Shown: piece by piece, positions 35,113-46,921 of the stretch
Position numbering within the stretch: position 1 is the first letter of the stretch
How the letters are laid out: each line of letters starts with the position of its first letter
DNA from: Armigeres subalbatus
Lineage: Eukaryota; Arthropoda; Insecta; Diptera; Culicidae
DNA length: 64,000 nt
Assembly (NCBI RefSeq): GCF_024139115.2
Contig: NC_085140.1
Location: 43,370,180 to 43,434,179 of the forward strand
Reading direction: 5' to 3'
Translations under genes and position numbers: made by a program
The notes under the pieces: generated by a model
What the model was told of the DNA's origin: nothing
Databases searched by the model: none
What the model saw: the letters and a program-made list of their open reading frames with translations, nothing else

Positions 35113-38100
35113 AGATTTGGATTTGGATTTGGATTGGATTTGAATTGGATTGGATTTGGATTGGATTTGGATTGGATTTGGATTGGATTTGGATTGGATT
35201 TGGATTGGATTTGGATTGGATTTGGATTGGATTTGGATTGGATTTGGATTGGATTTGGATTGGATTTGGATTGGATTGGATTGGTTTGGATTGGTTTGGT
35301 TGGTTGGATTGGTTTGGATTGGTTTGGATTGGTTGGTTTGGATTGGTTTGGATTGGTTTGGTTGGTTTGGATTGGTTTGGATTGGTTTGGTTGGTTTGGA
35401 TTGGTTTGGATTGGTTTGGTTGGTTTGGTTGGTTTGGATTGGTTTGGTTGGTTTGGATTGGTTTGGATTGGTTTGGATTGGTTTGGATTGGTTTGGTTGG
35501 TTTGGTTGGTTTGGATTGGTTTGGATTGGTTTGGATTGGTTTGGATTGGTTTGGATTGGTTTGGATTGGTTTGGATTGGTTTGGATTGGTTTGGATTGGT
35601 TGGTTTGGTTGGATTGGTTGGATTAGTTTGGATTGGTTTGGATTGGTTTGGTTTGGATTGGTTTGGATTGGTTTGGTTGGTTTGGATTGGTTTGGATTGG
35701 TTTGGATTGGTTTGGATTGGTTTGGATTGGTTTGGATTGGTTTGGTTTGGATTGGTTTGGATTGGTTTGGATTGGATTGGTTTGGATTGGTTTGGATTGG
35801 TTTGGATTGGTTTGGATTGGTTTGGATTGGTTTGGATTGGTTTGGATTGGATTGGGATTGGTTTGGATTGGTTTGGATTGGTTTGGATTGGTTTGGTTGG
35901 TTTGGTTGGTTTGGATTGGTTTGGATTGGTTTGGATTGGTTTGGATTGGTTTGGATTGGTTTGGTTGGTTTGGATTGGTTTGGATTGGTTTGGATTGGTT
36001 TGGATTGGTTTGGATTGGTTTGGATTGGTTTGGATTGGTTTGGATTGGTTTGGATTAGGTTGGATTGGTTTGGATTGGTTTGGTTTGGATTGGTTTGGAT
36101 TGGTTTGGATTGGTTTGGATTGGTTTGGATTGGTTTGGATTGGTTTGGATTGGTTTGGTTGGTTTGGATTGGTTTGGATTGGTTTGGGTTGGTTTGGATT
36201 GGTTTGGATTGGTTTGGATTGGTTTGGATTGGTTTGGATTGGTTTGGATTGGTTTGGATTGGTTTGGATTGGTTTGGATTGGTTTGGATTGGTTTGGATT
36301 GGTTTGGATTGGTTTGGATTGGTTTGGATTGGTTTGGATTGGTTTGGATTGGTTTGGATTGGTTTGGTTGGTTTGGATTGGTTTGGTTGGTTTGGATTGG
36401 TTTGGATTGGTTTGGATTGGTTTGGATTGGTTTGGATTGGTTTGGATTGGTTTGGATTGGTTTGGTTGGTTTGGATTGGTTTGGATTGGACTTGGATTGG
36501 TTTGGATTGGGTTTGGATTGGTTTGGATTGGTTTGGATTGGTTTGGATTGGTTTGGATTGGTTTGGATTGGTTTGGATTGGTTTGGATTGGTTTGGATTG
36601 GTTTGGATTGGTTTGGATTGGTTTGGATTGGTTTGGATTGGTTTGGATTGGTTTGGATTGGTTTGGATTGGTTTGGTTGGGTTTGGATTGGTTTGGATTG
36701 GTTGGATTGGTTTGGATTGGTTTGGATTGGTTTGGATTGGTTTGGATTGGTTTGGATTGGTTTGGATTGGTTTGGATTGGTTTGGATTGGTTTGGTTGGT
36801 TTGGATTGGTTTGGATTGGTTTGGATTGGTTTGGATTGGTTTGGATTGGTTTGGATTGGTTTGGATTGGTTTGGTTGGTTTGGATTGGTTTGGATTGGTT
36901 TGGATTGGTTTGGATTGGTTGGATTGGTTTGGATTGGTTTGGATTGGTTTGGATTGGTTTGGTTTGGATTGGTTTGGATTGGTTTGGATTGGTTTGGTTG
37001 GTTTGGATTGGATTGGATTGGTTTGGATTGGTTTGGATTGGTTTGGATTGGTTTGGATTGGTTTGGATTGGTTTGGATTGGTTTGGTTGGTTTGGATTGG
37101 TTTGGATTGGATTGGTTTGGATTGGTTTGGATTGGTTTGGTTGGTTTGGATTGGTTTGGATTGGTTTGGATTGGTTGGATTGGTTTGGATTGGTTTGGAT
37201 TGGTTTGGATTGGTTTGGATTGGTTTGGTTGGTTTGGATTGGTTTGGTTGGTTTGGATTGGTTTGGATTGGTTTGGATTGGTTTGGATTGGTTTGGTTGG
37301 TTTGGATTGGTTTGGTTGGTTTGGATTGGTTTGGATTGGTTTGGATTGGTTTGGATTGGTTTGGATTGGTTTGGATTGGTTTGGATTGGTTTGGATTGGT
37401 TTGGTTGGTTTGGATTGGTTTGGATTGGTTTGGATTGGTTTGGATTGGTTTGGATTGGTTTGGATTGGTTTGGATTGGTTTGGATTGGTTTGGTTTGGTT
37501 TGGATTGGTTTGGATTGGTTTGGTTGGTTTGGATTGGTTTGGATTGGTTTGGTTGGTTTGGATTGGTTTGGATTGGTTTGGATTGGTTTGGATTGGTTTG
37601 GATTGGTTTGGTTGGTTTGGATTGGTTTGGATTGGTTTGGATTGGTTTGGATTGGTTTGGTTGGTTTGGATTGGTTTGGATTGGTTTGGATTGGTTTGGT
37701 TGGTTTGGATTGGTTTGGATTGGTTTGGATTGGTTTGGATTGGTTTGGATTGGTTTGGATTGGTTTGGATTGGTTTGGATTGGTTTGGATTGGTTTGGAT
37801 TGGTTTGGATTGGTTTGGATTGGTTTGGTTGGTTTGGATTGGTTTGGATTGGTTTGGATTGGTTTGGATTGGTTTGGATTGGTTTGGATTGGTTTGGATT
37901 GGTTTGGATTGGTTTGGATTGGTTTGGATTGGTTGGATTGGTTTGGATTGGTTTGGATTGGTTTGGATTGGTTTGGTTGGTTTGGATTGGTTTGGTTGGT
38001 TTGGATTGGTTTGGATTGGTTTGGATTGGTTTGGATTGGTTTGGATTGGTTTGGATTGGATTGGTTTGGATTGGTTTGGATTGGTTTGGATTGGTTGGAT

Positions 38101-40615
38101 TGGTTTGGATTGGTTTGGATTGGTTTGGATTGGTTTGGATTGGTTTGGATTGGTTTGGATTGGTTTGGATTGGTTTGGATTGGTTTGGATTGGTTTGGTT
38201 GGTTTGGATTGGTTTGGATTGGTTTGGATTGGTTTGGATTGGTTTGGTTGGTTTGGATTGGTTTGGATTGGTTTGGATTGGTTTGGATTGGTTTGGATTG
38301 GTTTGGATTGGTTTGGATTGGTTTGGATTGGTTTGGATTGGTTTGGTTGGTTTGGATTGGTTTGGATTGGTTTGGATTGGTTTGGATTGGTTTGGTTGGT
38401 TTGGATTGGTTTGGATTGGTTTGGATTGGTTTGGATTGGTTTGGATTGGTTTGGATTGGTTTGGATTGGTTTGGTTGGTTTGGATTGGTTTGGATTGGTT
38501 TGGATTGGTTTGGATTGGTTTGGATTGGTTTGGTTGGTTTGGATTGGTTTGGATTGGTTTGGATTGGTTTGGATTGGTTTGGATTGGTTTGGTTGGTTTG
38601 GATTGGTTTGGATTGGTTTGGATTGGTTTGGATTGGTTTGGATTGGTTTGGATTGGTTTGGATTGGTTTGGATTGGTTTGGATTGGTTTGGTTGGTTTGG
38701 TTGGTTGGTTTGGATTGGTTTGGATTGGTTTGGATTGGTTTGGATTGGTTTGGATTGGTTTGGATTGGTTTGGATTGGTTTGGATTGGTTTGGTTGGTTT
38801 GGATTGGTTTGGATTGGTTTGGATTGGTTTGGATTGGTTTGGATTGGTTTGGATTGGTTTGGATTGGTTTGGATTGGTTTGGTTGGTTTGGATTGGTTTG
38901 GATTGGTTTGGTTGGTTTGGATTGGTTTGGATTGGTTTGGATTGGTTTGGATTGGTTTGGTTGGTTTGGATTGGTTTGGATTGGTTTGGATTGGTTTGGT
39001 TGGTTTGGGATTGGTTTGGATTGGTTTGGATTGGTTTGGATTGGTTTGGATTGGTTTGGATTGGTTTGGATTGGTTTGGATTGGTTTGGATTGGTTTGGA
39101 TTGGTTTGGGATTGGTTTGGGATTGGTTTGGATTGGTTTGGATTGGTTTGGATTGGTTTGGTTGGTTTGGATTGGTTTGGATTGGTTTGGATTGGTTTGG
39201 ATTGGTTTGGATTGGTTTGGATTGGTTTGGATTGGTTTGGATTGGTTTGGATTGGTTTGGATTGGTTTGGATTGGTTTGGATTGGTTTGGATTGGTTTGG
39301 ATTGGTTTGGATTGGTTTGGATTGGTTTGGATTGGTTTGGATTGGTTTGGTTGGTTTGGATTGGTTTGGATTGGTTTGGTTGGTTTGGATTGGTTTGGAT
39401 TGGTTTGGATTGGTTTGGTTGGTTTGGATTGGTTTGGATTGGTTTGGATTGGTTTGGATTGGTTTGGATTGGTTTGGTTGGTTTGGATTGGTTTGGATTG
39501 GTTTGGTTGGTTTGGATTGGTTTGGATTGGTTTGGATTGGTTTGGATTGGTTTGGATTGGTTTGGATTGGTTTGGTTGGTTTGGATTGGTTTGGTTGGTT
39601 TGGATTGGTTTGGATTGGTTTGGATTGGTTTGGATTGGTTTGGATTGGTTTGGATTGGTTTGGTTGGTTTGGATTGGTTTGGATTGGTTTGGATTGGTTT
39701 GGATTGGTTTGGTTGGTTTGGATTGGTTTGGATTGGTTTGGATTGGTTTGGTTGGTTTGGATTGGTTTGGATTGGTTTGGTTGGTTTGGATTGGTTTGGA
39801 TTGGTTTGGTTGGTTTGGATTGGTTTGGATTGGTTTGGTTGGTTTGGATTGGTTTGGATTGGTTTGGATTGGTTTGGTTGGTTTGGATTGGTTTGGATTG
39901 GTTTGGATTGGTTTGGTTGGTTTGGATTGGTTTGGATTGGTTTGGTTGGTTTGGATTGGTTTGGTTGGTTTGGATTGGTTTGGATTGGTTTGGTTGGTTT
40001 GGTTGGTTTGGTTGGTTTGGATTGGTTTGGATTGGTTTGGATTGGTTTGGATTGGTTTGGATTGGTTTGGATTGGTTTGGATTGGTTTGGATTGGTTTGG
40101 TTGGTTTGGATTGGTTTGGATTGGTTTGGATTGGTTTGGATTGGTTTGGATTGGTTTGGATTGGTTTGGATTGGTTTGGATTGGTTTGGATTGGTTTGGA
40201 TTGGTTTGGTTGGTTTGGATTGGTTTGGTTGGTTTGGATTGGTTTGGATTGGTTTGGATTGGTTTGGATTGGTTTGGATTGGTTTGGATTGGTTTGGATT
40301 GGTTTGGTTGGTTTGGATTGGTTTGGATTGGTTTGGATTGGTTTGGATTGGTTTGGATTGGTTGGATTGGTTTGGATTGGTTTGGATTGGTTTGGATTGG
40401 TTTGGATTGGTTTGGTTGGTTTGGATTGGTTTGGATTGGTTTGGATTGGTTTGGATTGGTTTGGATTGGTTTGGTTGGATTTGGATTGGATTTGGATTGG
40501 ATTTGGATTGGATTTGGATTGGATTTGGATTGGATTTGGATTGGATTTGGATTGGATTTGGATTGGATTTGGATTGGATTTGGTCTGGATTTGGATTGGA
40601 TTTGGATTGGATTTG
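35113..40615. repeat. 5.5-kb array of TTTGGATTGG units (9, 10 and 11 bp)
   Basis: The core is TTTGGATTGG (10 bp) with frequent 9-bp TTTGGTTGG and rare variants. Both margins (35113-35280 and 40480-40615) are instead an 11-bp ATTTGGATTGG form. There are roughly 550 units. Every 10- and 11-bp unit contains ATTGG, the complement of the CCAAT box, and paired G doublets recur every five bases. The units have no stop codon in several frames on both strands, so open frames of 1500-1850 codons appear (IGLDWFGLVW and QTNPNQSKPI peptide repeats). I treat these as artefacts. Confidence 0.97.
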
Positions 40616-40639
40616 AATTCCTTTTTGATTTGGATTGTA

Positions 40640-40855
40640 TTTTGCGGGAAGTGTCGTTTGGTCGAACAAACCATTAGGCCGAAACCCATCTGTCCGAAAG
40701 TCATTTGGCCGAAAGGATCATCCGGTCGGATATGTCATATGCCCGATAGGGTCATTTGGCCGGCAGGGTCGTTTGGCCGAAAGGGTTTTTTGGCCCAAAG
40801 CGTCAGGACATTAGACCGAATAAGATATTAGGCCGAATACGTCATTTTTTAGAAT
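40640..40855 (+). repeat. Short tandem repeat, GGCCGAAA-GTCATTT type (left arm)
   Basis: GTCGTTTGGCCGAAAGG-like units with ~20-bp period, including AGGCCGAAACC, GTCATTTGGCCG and GGCCGAATAC. They are the inverse of the units at 41240-41755. Confidence 0.8.
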
Positions 40856-40861
40856 AGATCA

Positions 40862-41235
40862 CTTGAAAAGTGAGAAATGAGGAGTGAAAAGTGAGACTAC
40901 TCACTCCTCATTTCTCATTTCTCACTGTAAAAAGTGAAAAGTTAGAAGTGCGAAGTGAGTTGTGAGACGTCTCACCTTTCTTTCCTCATTTCTCACTTTC
41001 CATTATAAAAATTTGGAATGGGTTTGACGTCTCACTACTCACTTCGTGCTTCTCATTTTTTACAGTAAGATATGAGAAATGCGATGTGAATGGAGACGTC
41101 TCACTGAAAAATTAGAAGTGAGTAGTGAGACGTTTCACATCTCACTTCGCACTACTCACTTTTTACAGTGAGAAGTGGGAAATAAGTAGTGAGAAGTGAG
41201 ACGTCTCACTTTTCATATCCTTTTTCCCACTTTTC
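40862..41235. repeat. GTGAGAAGTGAG-type short repeats, self-complementary
   Basis: Repeats such as AAGTGAGAAATGAGGAG and CTCACTACTCACTT alternate in both orientations, with the palindrome GAGACGTCTC appearing at least three times (near 41090 and 41198, and in shorter form near 40965). The segment sits between the two arms of the GGCCGAAA repeat. Confidence 0.75.
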
Positions 41236-41239
41236 AAAT

Positions 41240-41755
41240 TACCTATTCGGTCAAATGACCTATTCGGCCAAATGACCTTTTCGGCCATATGACCTATTCG
41301 GTCAAATGTCCTATTCGGCAAAATGTTCTAATTAGTCAAATGGCCCTTTCTGCCAAATGACCTTTTCGGTCAAATGATCCTTTTAACGAAATGAACCTTT
41401 TGGCCAAATGGCCCTATCCACCAAATGATCTTTTCGGCCAAATGACCCTTTCGGCCAAACGACTCTTTCGGCCAAACGACTCTTTCGGCCAGATGATCCT
41501 TTCGGCCAAATGACCCTTTCCCCCAAATTATTCTTTCGGCCAAATGACCCTCTGGCCAAATGACTCTTTCGGTCAAATAACCTTTTAGGTCAAAAAACCT
41601 TTTCGGCGAAATGACCCTTTCGGCCAAACAACCTTTTCGGCCAAAAGACCCTTTCGGCCAACTGGTATGTTTGGCCAAACAACTTTCGGCCTGTTAGCTC
41701 TCCGCTAAATGGCATTCGGGCAAACGGTATTAAGCCAAACGGCCCTTCCCCTCTT
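41240..41755 (-). repeat. Short tandem repeat, TTTCGGCCAAATGACC type (right arm)
   Basis: About 25 units of the form CCTTTCGGCCAAATGA with a ~20-bp period, more regular than the left arm and in the opposite orientation. A 102-codon minus-strand frame across it simply reads the repeat. Confidence 0.85.
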
Positions 41756-42695
41756 TTAGAACTCCGCCTACTGTTTAATTCCATAAAAAACGTCCTGGGA
41801 AATGAAGCATGCAAAAATTTTCAAAAATATTTGGTTTTTACTACAAAACATGCGAAATCTCCTTGCCATTTAATTTCAATTTTGCTGTTTGTCTTTTTTT
41901 ATCGTCGAATATTTTGATATATAATGTGATAGTTTTGAAATTATTAAAAAGGACACAAGTTTTAACTCGTTGAAATTGATGTTGGAATCTTTACCAATCC
42001 CTCCAACTTGATAACAAATGGCAAAGTACAACGTATTCTGACATCAAATTTAGCTCTTCTTTCCAAGGTTTTTTTTTTGTTTTGTCTCTGTCAGTCTGTT
42101 CCGTAAAACTTCATTGCTCTGGCTATCCGGAAGATATTTTTAATTGTACCAATCATCGAGCATGACGACACGCCACATCGCCATTAACCGAATGATGAAT
42201 TCTGATCCCTGTCAATTCTTAAACATTGCTCTTCTAGCTAACTTTATAACATATGATTTTGGTGTAAACATCATAATGAATATTGGCTCCGTTAAAGTTT
42301 ACACACGCCTGAGCCTACCAAATAAACGAATTGGAGAAAAAATGGGGATAGAACCAATGGTACGCCATTCACAATTCATTAATTACGATGAGCAAATAAA
42401 CAAAAAAAAGGCACTGCATAAAAAGGTTTTGCTGGACTTTCAATTGTAAAATGTGATGAATTCGGAATATATGCATTCTGGAATCGCGGAAAATCAAAAC
42501 AAAAGCTAAATTATGTATTCCTTCAAATGATTTACAGATCAAACTGTGAAGTAAACCCACTACGAAGATGCACTTAATCTAACACACCCTGTAACACATC
42601 AAGGAAGACTAACAAACTCCAGCCAGTAATGTGGATTCCAGACCCATATGGCAAACTATACAAAACCATAAGCTTTCCTCCCCTCACTGCCGTTG
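41756..42695. other. Spacer, nothing recognised
   Basis: AT-rich sequence with an unrecognised 101-codon frame at 42144-42449 (+). There is no supporting evidence for a gene. Confidence 0.35.
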
Positions 42696-43013
42696 TCAGC
42701 ATAGCACTACGATGGCTGCTAGCCCACACCGACCTCGCCCACGAGCACAGAAAGCTCTCTCGTTTGACTCATGTTTAATGCATGGAGCGGAAAACATTAT
42801 CGCACCAAATGTCAGGATCACCATCAGGATGAACCTTTCTGGTTCAGGAACACGATGCCACCAGCCCGCCATACGGATTTTCAAATCTGATGGAACACCT
42901 CTTACTGTGTGGCAAGCTGCTGGAAACAGAATTGAGCGCAACTCGTTGGACGGTGACGACGCGGTGGGGATATAGTTTTCACGATAATGGGTTAACCAAG
43001 GCAGAACAATCAA
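42696..43013 (-). CDS. Candidate exon encoding a membrane segment (unrecognised)
   Basis: The minus-strand frame of 105 codons contains an internal Met (MAGWWHRVPEPERF) directly followed by the hydrophobic run ILMVILTFGAIMF. This is a short basic/polar head then a single membrane-spanning stretch, the layout of a type II signal anchor. The following residues are not obviously conserved. The layout is reminiscent of Golgi glycosidase N-termini, but I cannot name a homologue. A CCACACAG acceptor-like site lies just upstream of the internal Met. It may be an alternative first exon, a decayed exon or a chance frame. Confidence 0.25.
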   Translation of the reverse strand: MIVLPWLTHYRENYIPTASSPSNELRSILFPAACHTVRGVPSDLKIRMAGWWHRVPEPERFILMVILTFGAIMFSAPCIKHESNERAFCARGRGRCGLAAIVVLC

Positions 43014-44166
43014 ACAGAATGGCCCCCTTCGTGCTGTTTATGCGTGGCTATTAGGTTGCCCAGAAAATAGGGTTTCAGGGTCGTGGTGAATCAATAATAA
43101 AAATTGATTAATCCACATGGCTGTGATAGAGCAACATTTTGAGTGCAAATCATTAAAGTCATGTAGTTTGCATGATAAGTAATATGTAATTGTCATGTGA
43201 TTTTTTGGAGAAAAGATAAAGTCAATCGTCAAAAAGAATCACCTCAATGAAAATTTGCCCTTAGTAACAATAATTAGAATACAATGAATCCGCATACAAA
43301 ATCCCTACGCCCAAATCATTGGATATGCCTAAAAGTGTTCCACCGATCAGAGTTGACGCCAATGTTTTATTCACTACGATGTAGAAATGGAAATCGGAAT
43401 CTTCCAAGCTCATACGATTTCCGTTGAGTTAAGAAATGAATGCGATTCAGTCTCAGCACCATTACCATTGTTGTGGACATTATCGTCGTCGCGCGGTCCG
43501 ATGCGTTGAAACCTTCGCTTCTCGCAGACTGTAGCTCATACACGCAACGCTTGCGTGTGTGTATGTGTATGTGTGTGCAGAACCACTAGAAGTGTCAAAC
43601 ACTTCTTACTAAATGGATATAGGTGGCAAATTGGATAGGAAAAGCAAACAGGATCGTTGAATATTTATGAATCGGAAACCTTGAAAGCGTAGCCCATCGT
43701 CCCGGCAGCTGCTGATGCTGGCGTTGCTGACTGATGCGAGCAAGTCAAGTCCTGAGACGTCAAGTCCGTCAGTCAGTCAGTGCTTTACCAAGTGCCACCA
43801 CATACATCAAAGTGGACCTGATTGATGGTTGGGAGCCACTTGAGCTACGTGCTCCGAAACGGGATGGCATATGAAAAAGGTGGGTGTTTGCTTAACTCGG
43901 AGGGCTTATTGTAAGCGATTTGATTATAATATTAATAGACCTAAAAGCTATGCAGGGGATCCTAATTGGCTTCCACACAGTGGTGGCGCGAAATTCCTTT
44001 CAGTGATGGGATTGTGGGTTGAAGCTTTTTTTTTTCGTTATCAATTTAGGTTTAAATTCTATTAAGGATGTGTACATAGTGCGTAGTGGATGCAGAGACA
44101 CAGATTGCGTATTTTTTTTGAATAAAATCATGCTACTGCTGCTCCGAAATAGAATACTTTTTACGA
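43014..44166. other. Spacer; GC-richer stretch and GT microsatellite
   Basis: 43440-43880 is less AT-rich than its surroundings, with a GTGTGTATGTGTATGTGTGT run near 43553-43578 and a GTCAGTCAGTCAGT run near 43777. Such sequence is often promoter or UTR in mosquitoes, but I can point to no defined promoter. Confidence 0.3.
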
Positions 44167-44168
44167 TA

Positions 44169-44379
44169 CACGCTAACTTTCGTCTACTCAATGACTGAGT
44201 GAATTTATATTGCCGTCTTTTTTTATTATTAAGGAAATTTTACTCAATTTCCTTCAAAAGCGGGATTACTCATAGTTTTAAGTAATTCTGCTTTTGACGG
44301 AAATCGAGTAAAATTTTCTTGAAAAAAAGAGACGACAATACAATTTTACTCAATAACTGAATATATGAAAGTTAGCGTG
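44169..44379. mobile_element. Palindromic MITE, TA target duplication
   Basis: CACGCTAACTTTC at the left is mirrored by GAAAGTTAGCGTG at the right, both flanked by TA. Most of the 211 bp is symmetrical (TACTCAATGACTGA with CTCAATAACTGA, GCCGTCTTTTTTT with AAAAAAAGAGACGAC, AAGCGGGATTACT with AGTAATTCTGCTT). It would form one long hairpin. Confidence 0.85.
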
Positions 44380-45660
44380 TAGAAAGCTGAAGCTCACCAA
44401 ACATGTAACATATTCTACAATTTGAATAAGTATCATCAGCTCAGAAAACGCATAAATTGTGTTATCAAAAACGACTCTGGCTCGGGAGCCCTTATTATTC
44501 AAGAACGTTCGAAACATTCGAAACATTTATCCACTCACGCATGAATGGAAATGCCTCCTTTCACAAGCAAATTTCAACCGCCTTCGCACATCCACTCATT
44601 GTGCTAAACAGTCGACACGTGTCGAAACCGTTTCTCAAACCAACACGATTGCTCAATGACTGAGAAAAACGACTGTCGAGTCATTCAATCAAGCATCGTC
44701 ACTGCTTAGCTTAGTGCCGAACTGCACATTGGCAATGATCTCGGGCCGTCGTCGTCTTCATCGTCGTCGCCGTCGCCAGCCGTCATCATCTTTCCTGGCC
44801 GGAAAATGGACCCGTCTTCAAGAATTGTGTACAAACAAGCATCCAGCCGGCAGACTAGAAGTAAAGTACACATCGTGAAACTAACCAGTACATGACTGAG
44901 AAGCGAGGAACATTATTTAGATTGTTTAATGATCCAGAAGCTGCTTGTCTTTGGTTCATTAGTGGGCAGAACAGCCAGAGTCGTTATCCGACCGGCCCTA
45001 ACCGGTATGGGGTAGCAGGGGAGCGTCGAATGGAAGGTGGTTGATTCTGCAGAATGTTTCAGATCCATTACCACCCACTTACATATTGTGGTCTTTACCA
45101 TCGCATGTTGTCTTAAGCCTTGAGGCAAAATGTTTAATGCTGGAATGCTGAATCAAGTATGAGGCATTAAAGTCTACCTTTCTGTCAAATTGCTAATTGT
45201 TGCTGACAAGATACAAACTAACCGGCGGAACTAATTGGAGTACTGCGAACTAGTTTTCTAGACATGAATAAGATTGCGGCAGAAGTTGAATATCTAGATA
45301 AAGCACAGGAAACCATCTCAGAAAGTGGCACCGGAACGTGTAAAGTCAACTAGTTTTATTTAAAAAGTAAAAATACAAAATAAAAATATTGCAAATCTAA
45401 CAAGAAGAATATGTGAGTTTGTGCGTAGTTTGAGTTTGAATCGGTAGTGATGAAACTAAGGTGATCGAAAAACTCGTGTCCATCGTGACCGATCATAAGT
45501 CTACGGAAGTGTAGTGTTGATAATTATCCAAGGTGGGATGCAAATGGAAGCACGTTTGGAGGTAGGTAAATGAATCATGAACTGCATCAGCTGTTGGGAC
45601 CAATTAGGTTCAGCAGCATGACATCACAAATGAATTCAGTCCTCGTCAAATGAACTTTTT
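44380..45660. other. Spacer; CGTCGT-rich simple sequence
   Basis: 44745-44790 carries CGTCGTCGTCTTCATCGTCG-type simple repeat in a GC-richer patch. The rest is mixed, with no recognised gene. Confidence 0.35.
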
Positions 45661-45758
45661 TGACAGTTCAGTAGTACTTTCGACTGACTCCGACAAGGGT
45701 CGAGTTCGTGATTGGTTGGCTGCCCCTGAGTCCAACAAGAAGTACTACTAATCTGTCA
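45661..45758. mobile_element. Small palindromic MITE candidate
   Basis: TGACAG, then AGTAGTACTT at the left, is mirrored by AAGTACTACT, then CTGTCA at the right. It is 98 bp long with no clear target duplication. Confidence 0.5.
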
Positions 45759-45942
45759 CTAGATTGACGTTACATTCAGATGCTGCAGAACCTAATGAAT
45801 GAACCATACACAACGCTAAAACTAGACGAATGCGATGACCCGGCCACGGCCTGAATGTCTAACAATATCCCAGTGAAAAGGTATACGGTAATGTTATAGG
45901 GTGTCGCATAAAGTATAAGCACGATTTTGATGCACTTCTATA

Positions 45943-46146
45943 CTGCCCATGATCGCATATTTGTAACATTTGCATTTGGTCCACAAACTCAATGATTTCC
46001 AGCTGACCACAGATAAGCAAGATATTGAAGCCTTTTTTACTGTTGTGGGATAAGATACAGTAAATTGAGCTTTCTGAACGATTCACAGGTCACAAATGAC
46101 AAAATTAACAAAAATGCGAGTGTTACAAATATGCGATCATGGGCAG
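45943..46146. mobile_element. MITE with ~27-bp perfect terminal inverted repeats
   Basis: CTGCCCATGATCGCATATTT at the left and its complement at the right, continuing through GTAACA, are flanked by TA. Length is 204 bp. A single related terminus (CTGCCCATAATTCCATATTT) occurs near 51309. Confidence 0.85.
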
Positions 46147-46312
46147 TATTGCTTTCATTTAAATTTTAAATGACAGGCAATTTTTGAGCATCATTGTTTA
46201 TATCATAATCTGTCGCTCTGTGATTTTGGAAAAATCTGAGAACATCGAAGATAGTACTGTCTGGTGAATTAGTCCTGCGATTGTCTAAAAAGTTCATGCA
46301 GCAATTCTTTCA

Positions 46313-46584
46313 GCGAGGCTCCCAAGTCTCTTGAAAGGAGGCGCCCAAGTCTCTTGAAAGGAGGCTCCCAAGCCTCTTGAAAGGAGGCTCCCAAGCCTCT
46401 TGAAAGGAGGCTCCCAAGCCTCTTGAAAGGAGGCTCCCAAGCCTCTTGAAAGGAGGCTCCCAAGCCTCTTGAAAGGAGGCTCCCAAGCCTCTTGAAAGGA
46501 GGCTCCCAAGCCTCTTGAAAGGAGGCTCCCAAGCCTCTTGAAAGGAGGCTCCCAAGCCTCTTGAAAGGAGGCTCCCAAGCCTCT
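46313..46584 (-). repeat. 23-bp minisatellite array B1 (~12 units)
   Basis: Nearly identical units GAGGCTCCCAAGCCTC plus TTGAAAG. This is the same family as array A at 27 kb but in the opposite orientation. Confidence 0.95.
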
Positions 46585-46921
46585 GACAATCATTATTTCT
46601 AAACTTTGGAAGAAATTTTTGGGTATATTATTCAGGAACTCCTTTAGGAGTTGATAAACTTATTTATTCTGGATTTCTTTCCCTTTCCAACTGTATTAAA
46701 TCGTAATTTTTTTCTGGTCCCCCGGGATCAAAAAGCGCATGCGTTTGTTAGCCTCATGATAAACGAATGCAATAATGGTAACTCGGCTTAGAAACCTCGA
46801 GGTTAATAACTGTTGAAGTTTTGAATGAACACTAAGCAGCGAGGCGGAAATGTCCCTGTGGAAGGTGGAATGCCAACAAGAAGAAGAAGAATACTTAAGC
46901 AGGCCGGCTGTGCAAGAGTTT
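46585..46921. other. Spacer between minisatellite arrays B1 and B2
   Basis: It holds the short SINE-like copy described separately; otherwise nothing is recognised. Confidence 0.5.
46799..46892 (+). mobile_element. Short SINE-like repeat with (GAA)n tail
   Basis: GAGGTTAATAACTGTTGAAG, then GAACACTAAGCAGCGAGGCGG, ATGTCCC and a (GAA)4 tail match the insert at 24828-24926, on the opposite strand. No exact target duplication is evident here. Confidence 0.65.

Noticed and set aside
35111..40831. Several 1500-1850 codon open frames on both strands
   Set aside because: They are readings of a 9-11-bp repeat without stops. They overlap on both strands and frames, have no unique sequence, and show no coding bias beyond the repeat.
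41370..41678. 102-codon minus-strand frame with Trp/Phe/Gly repeats
   Set aside because: A reading of the TTTCGGCCAAATGACC tandem repeat.
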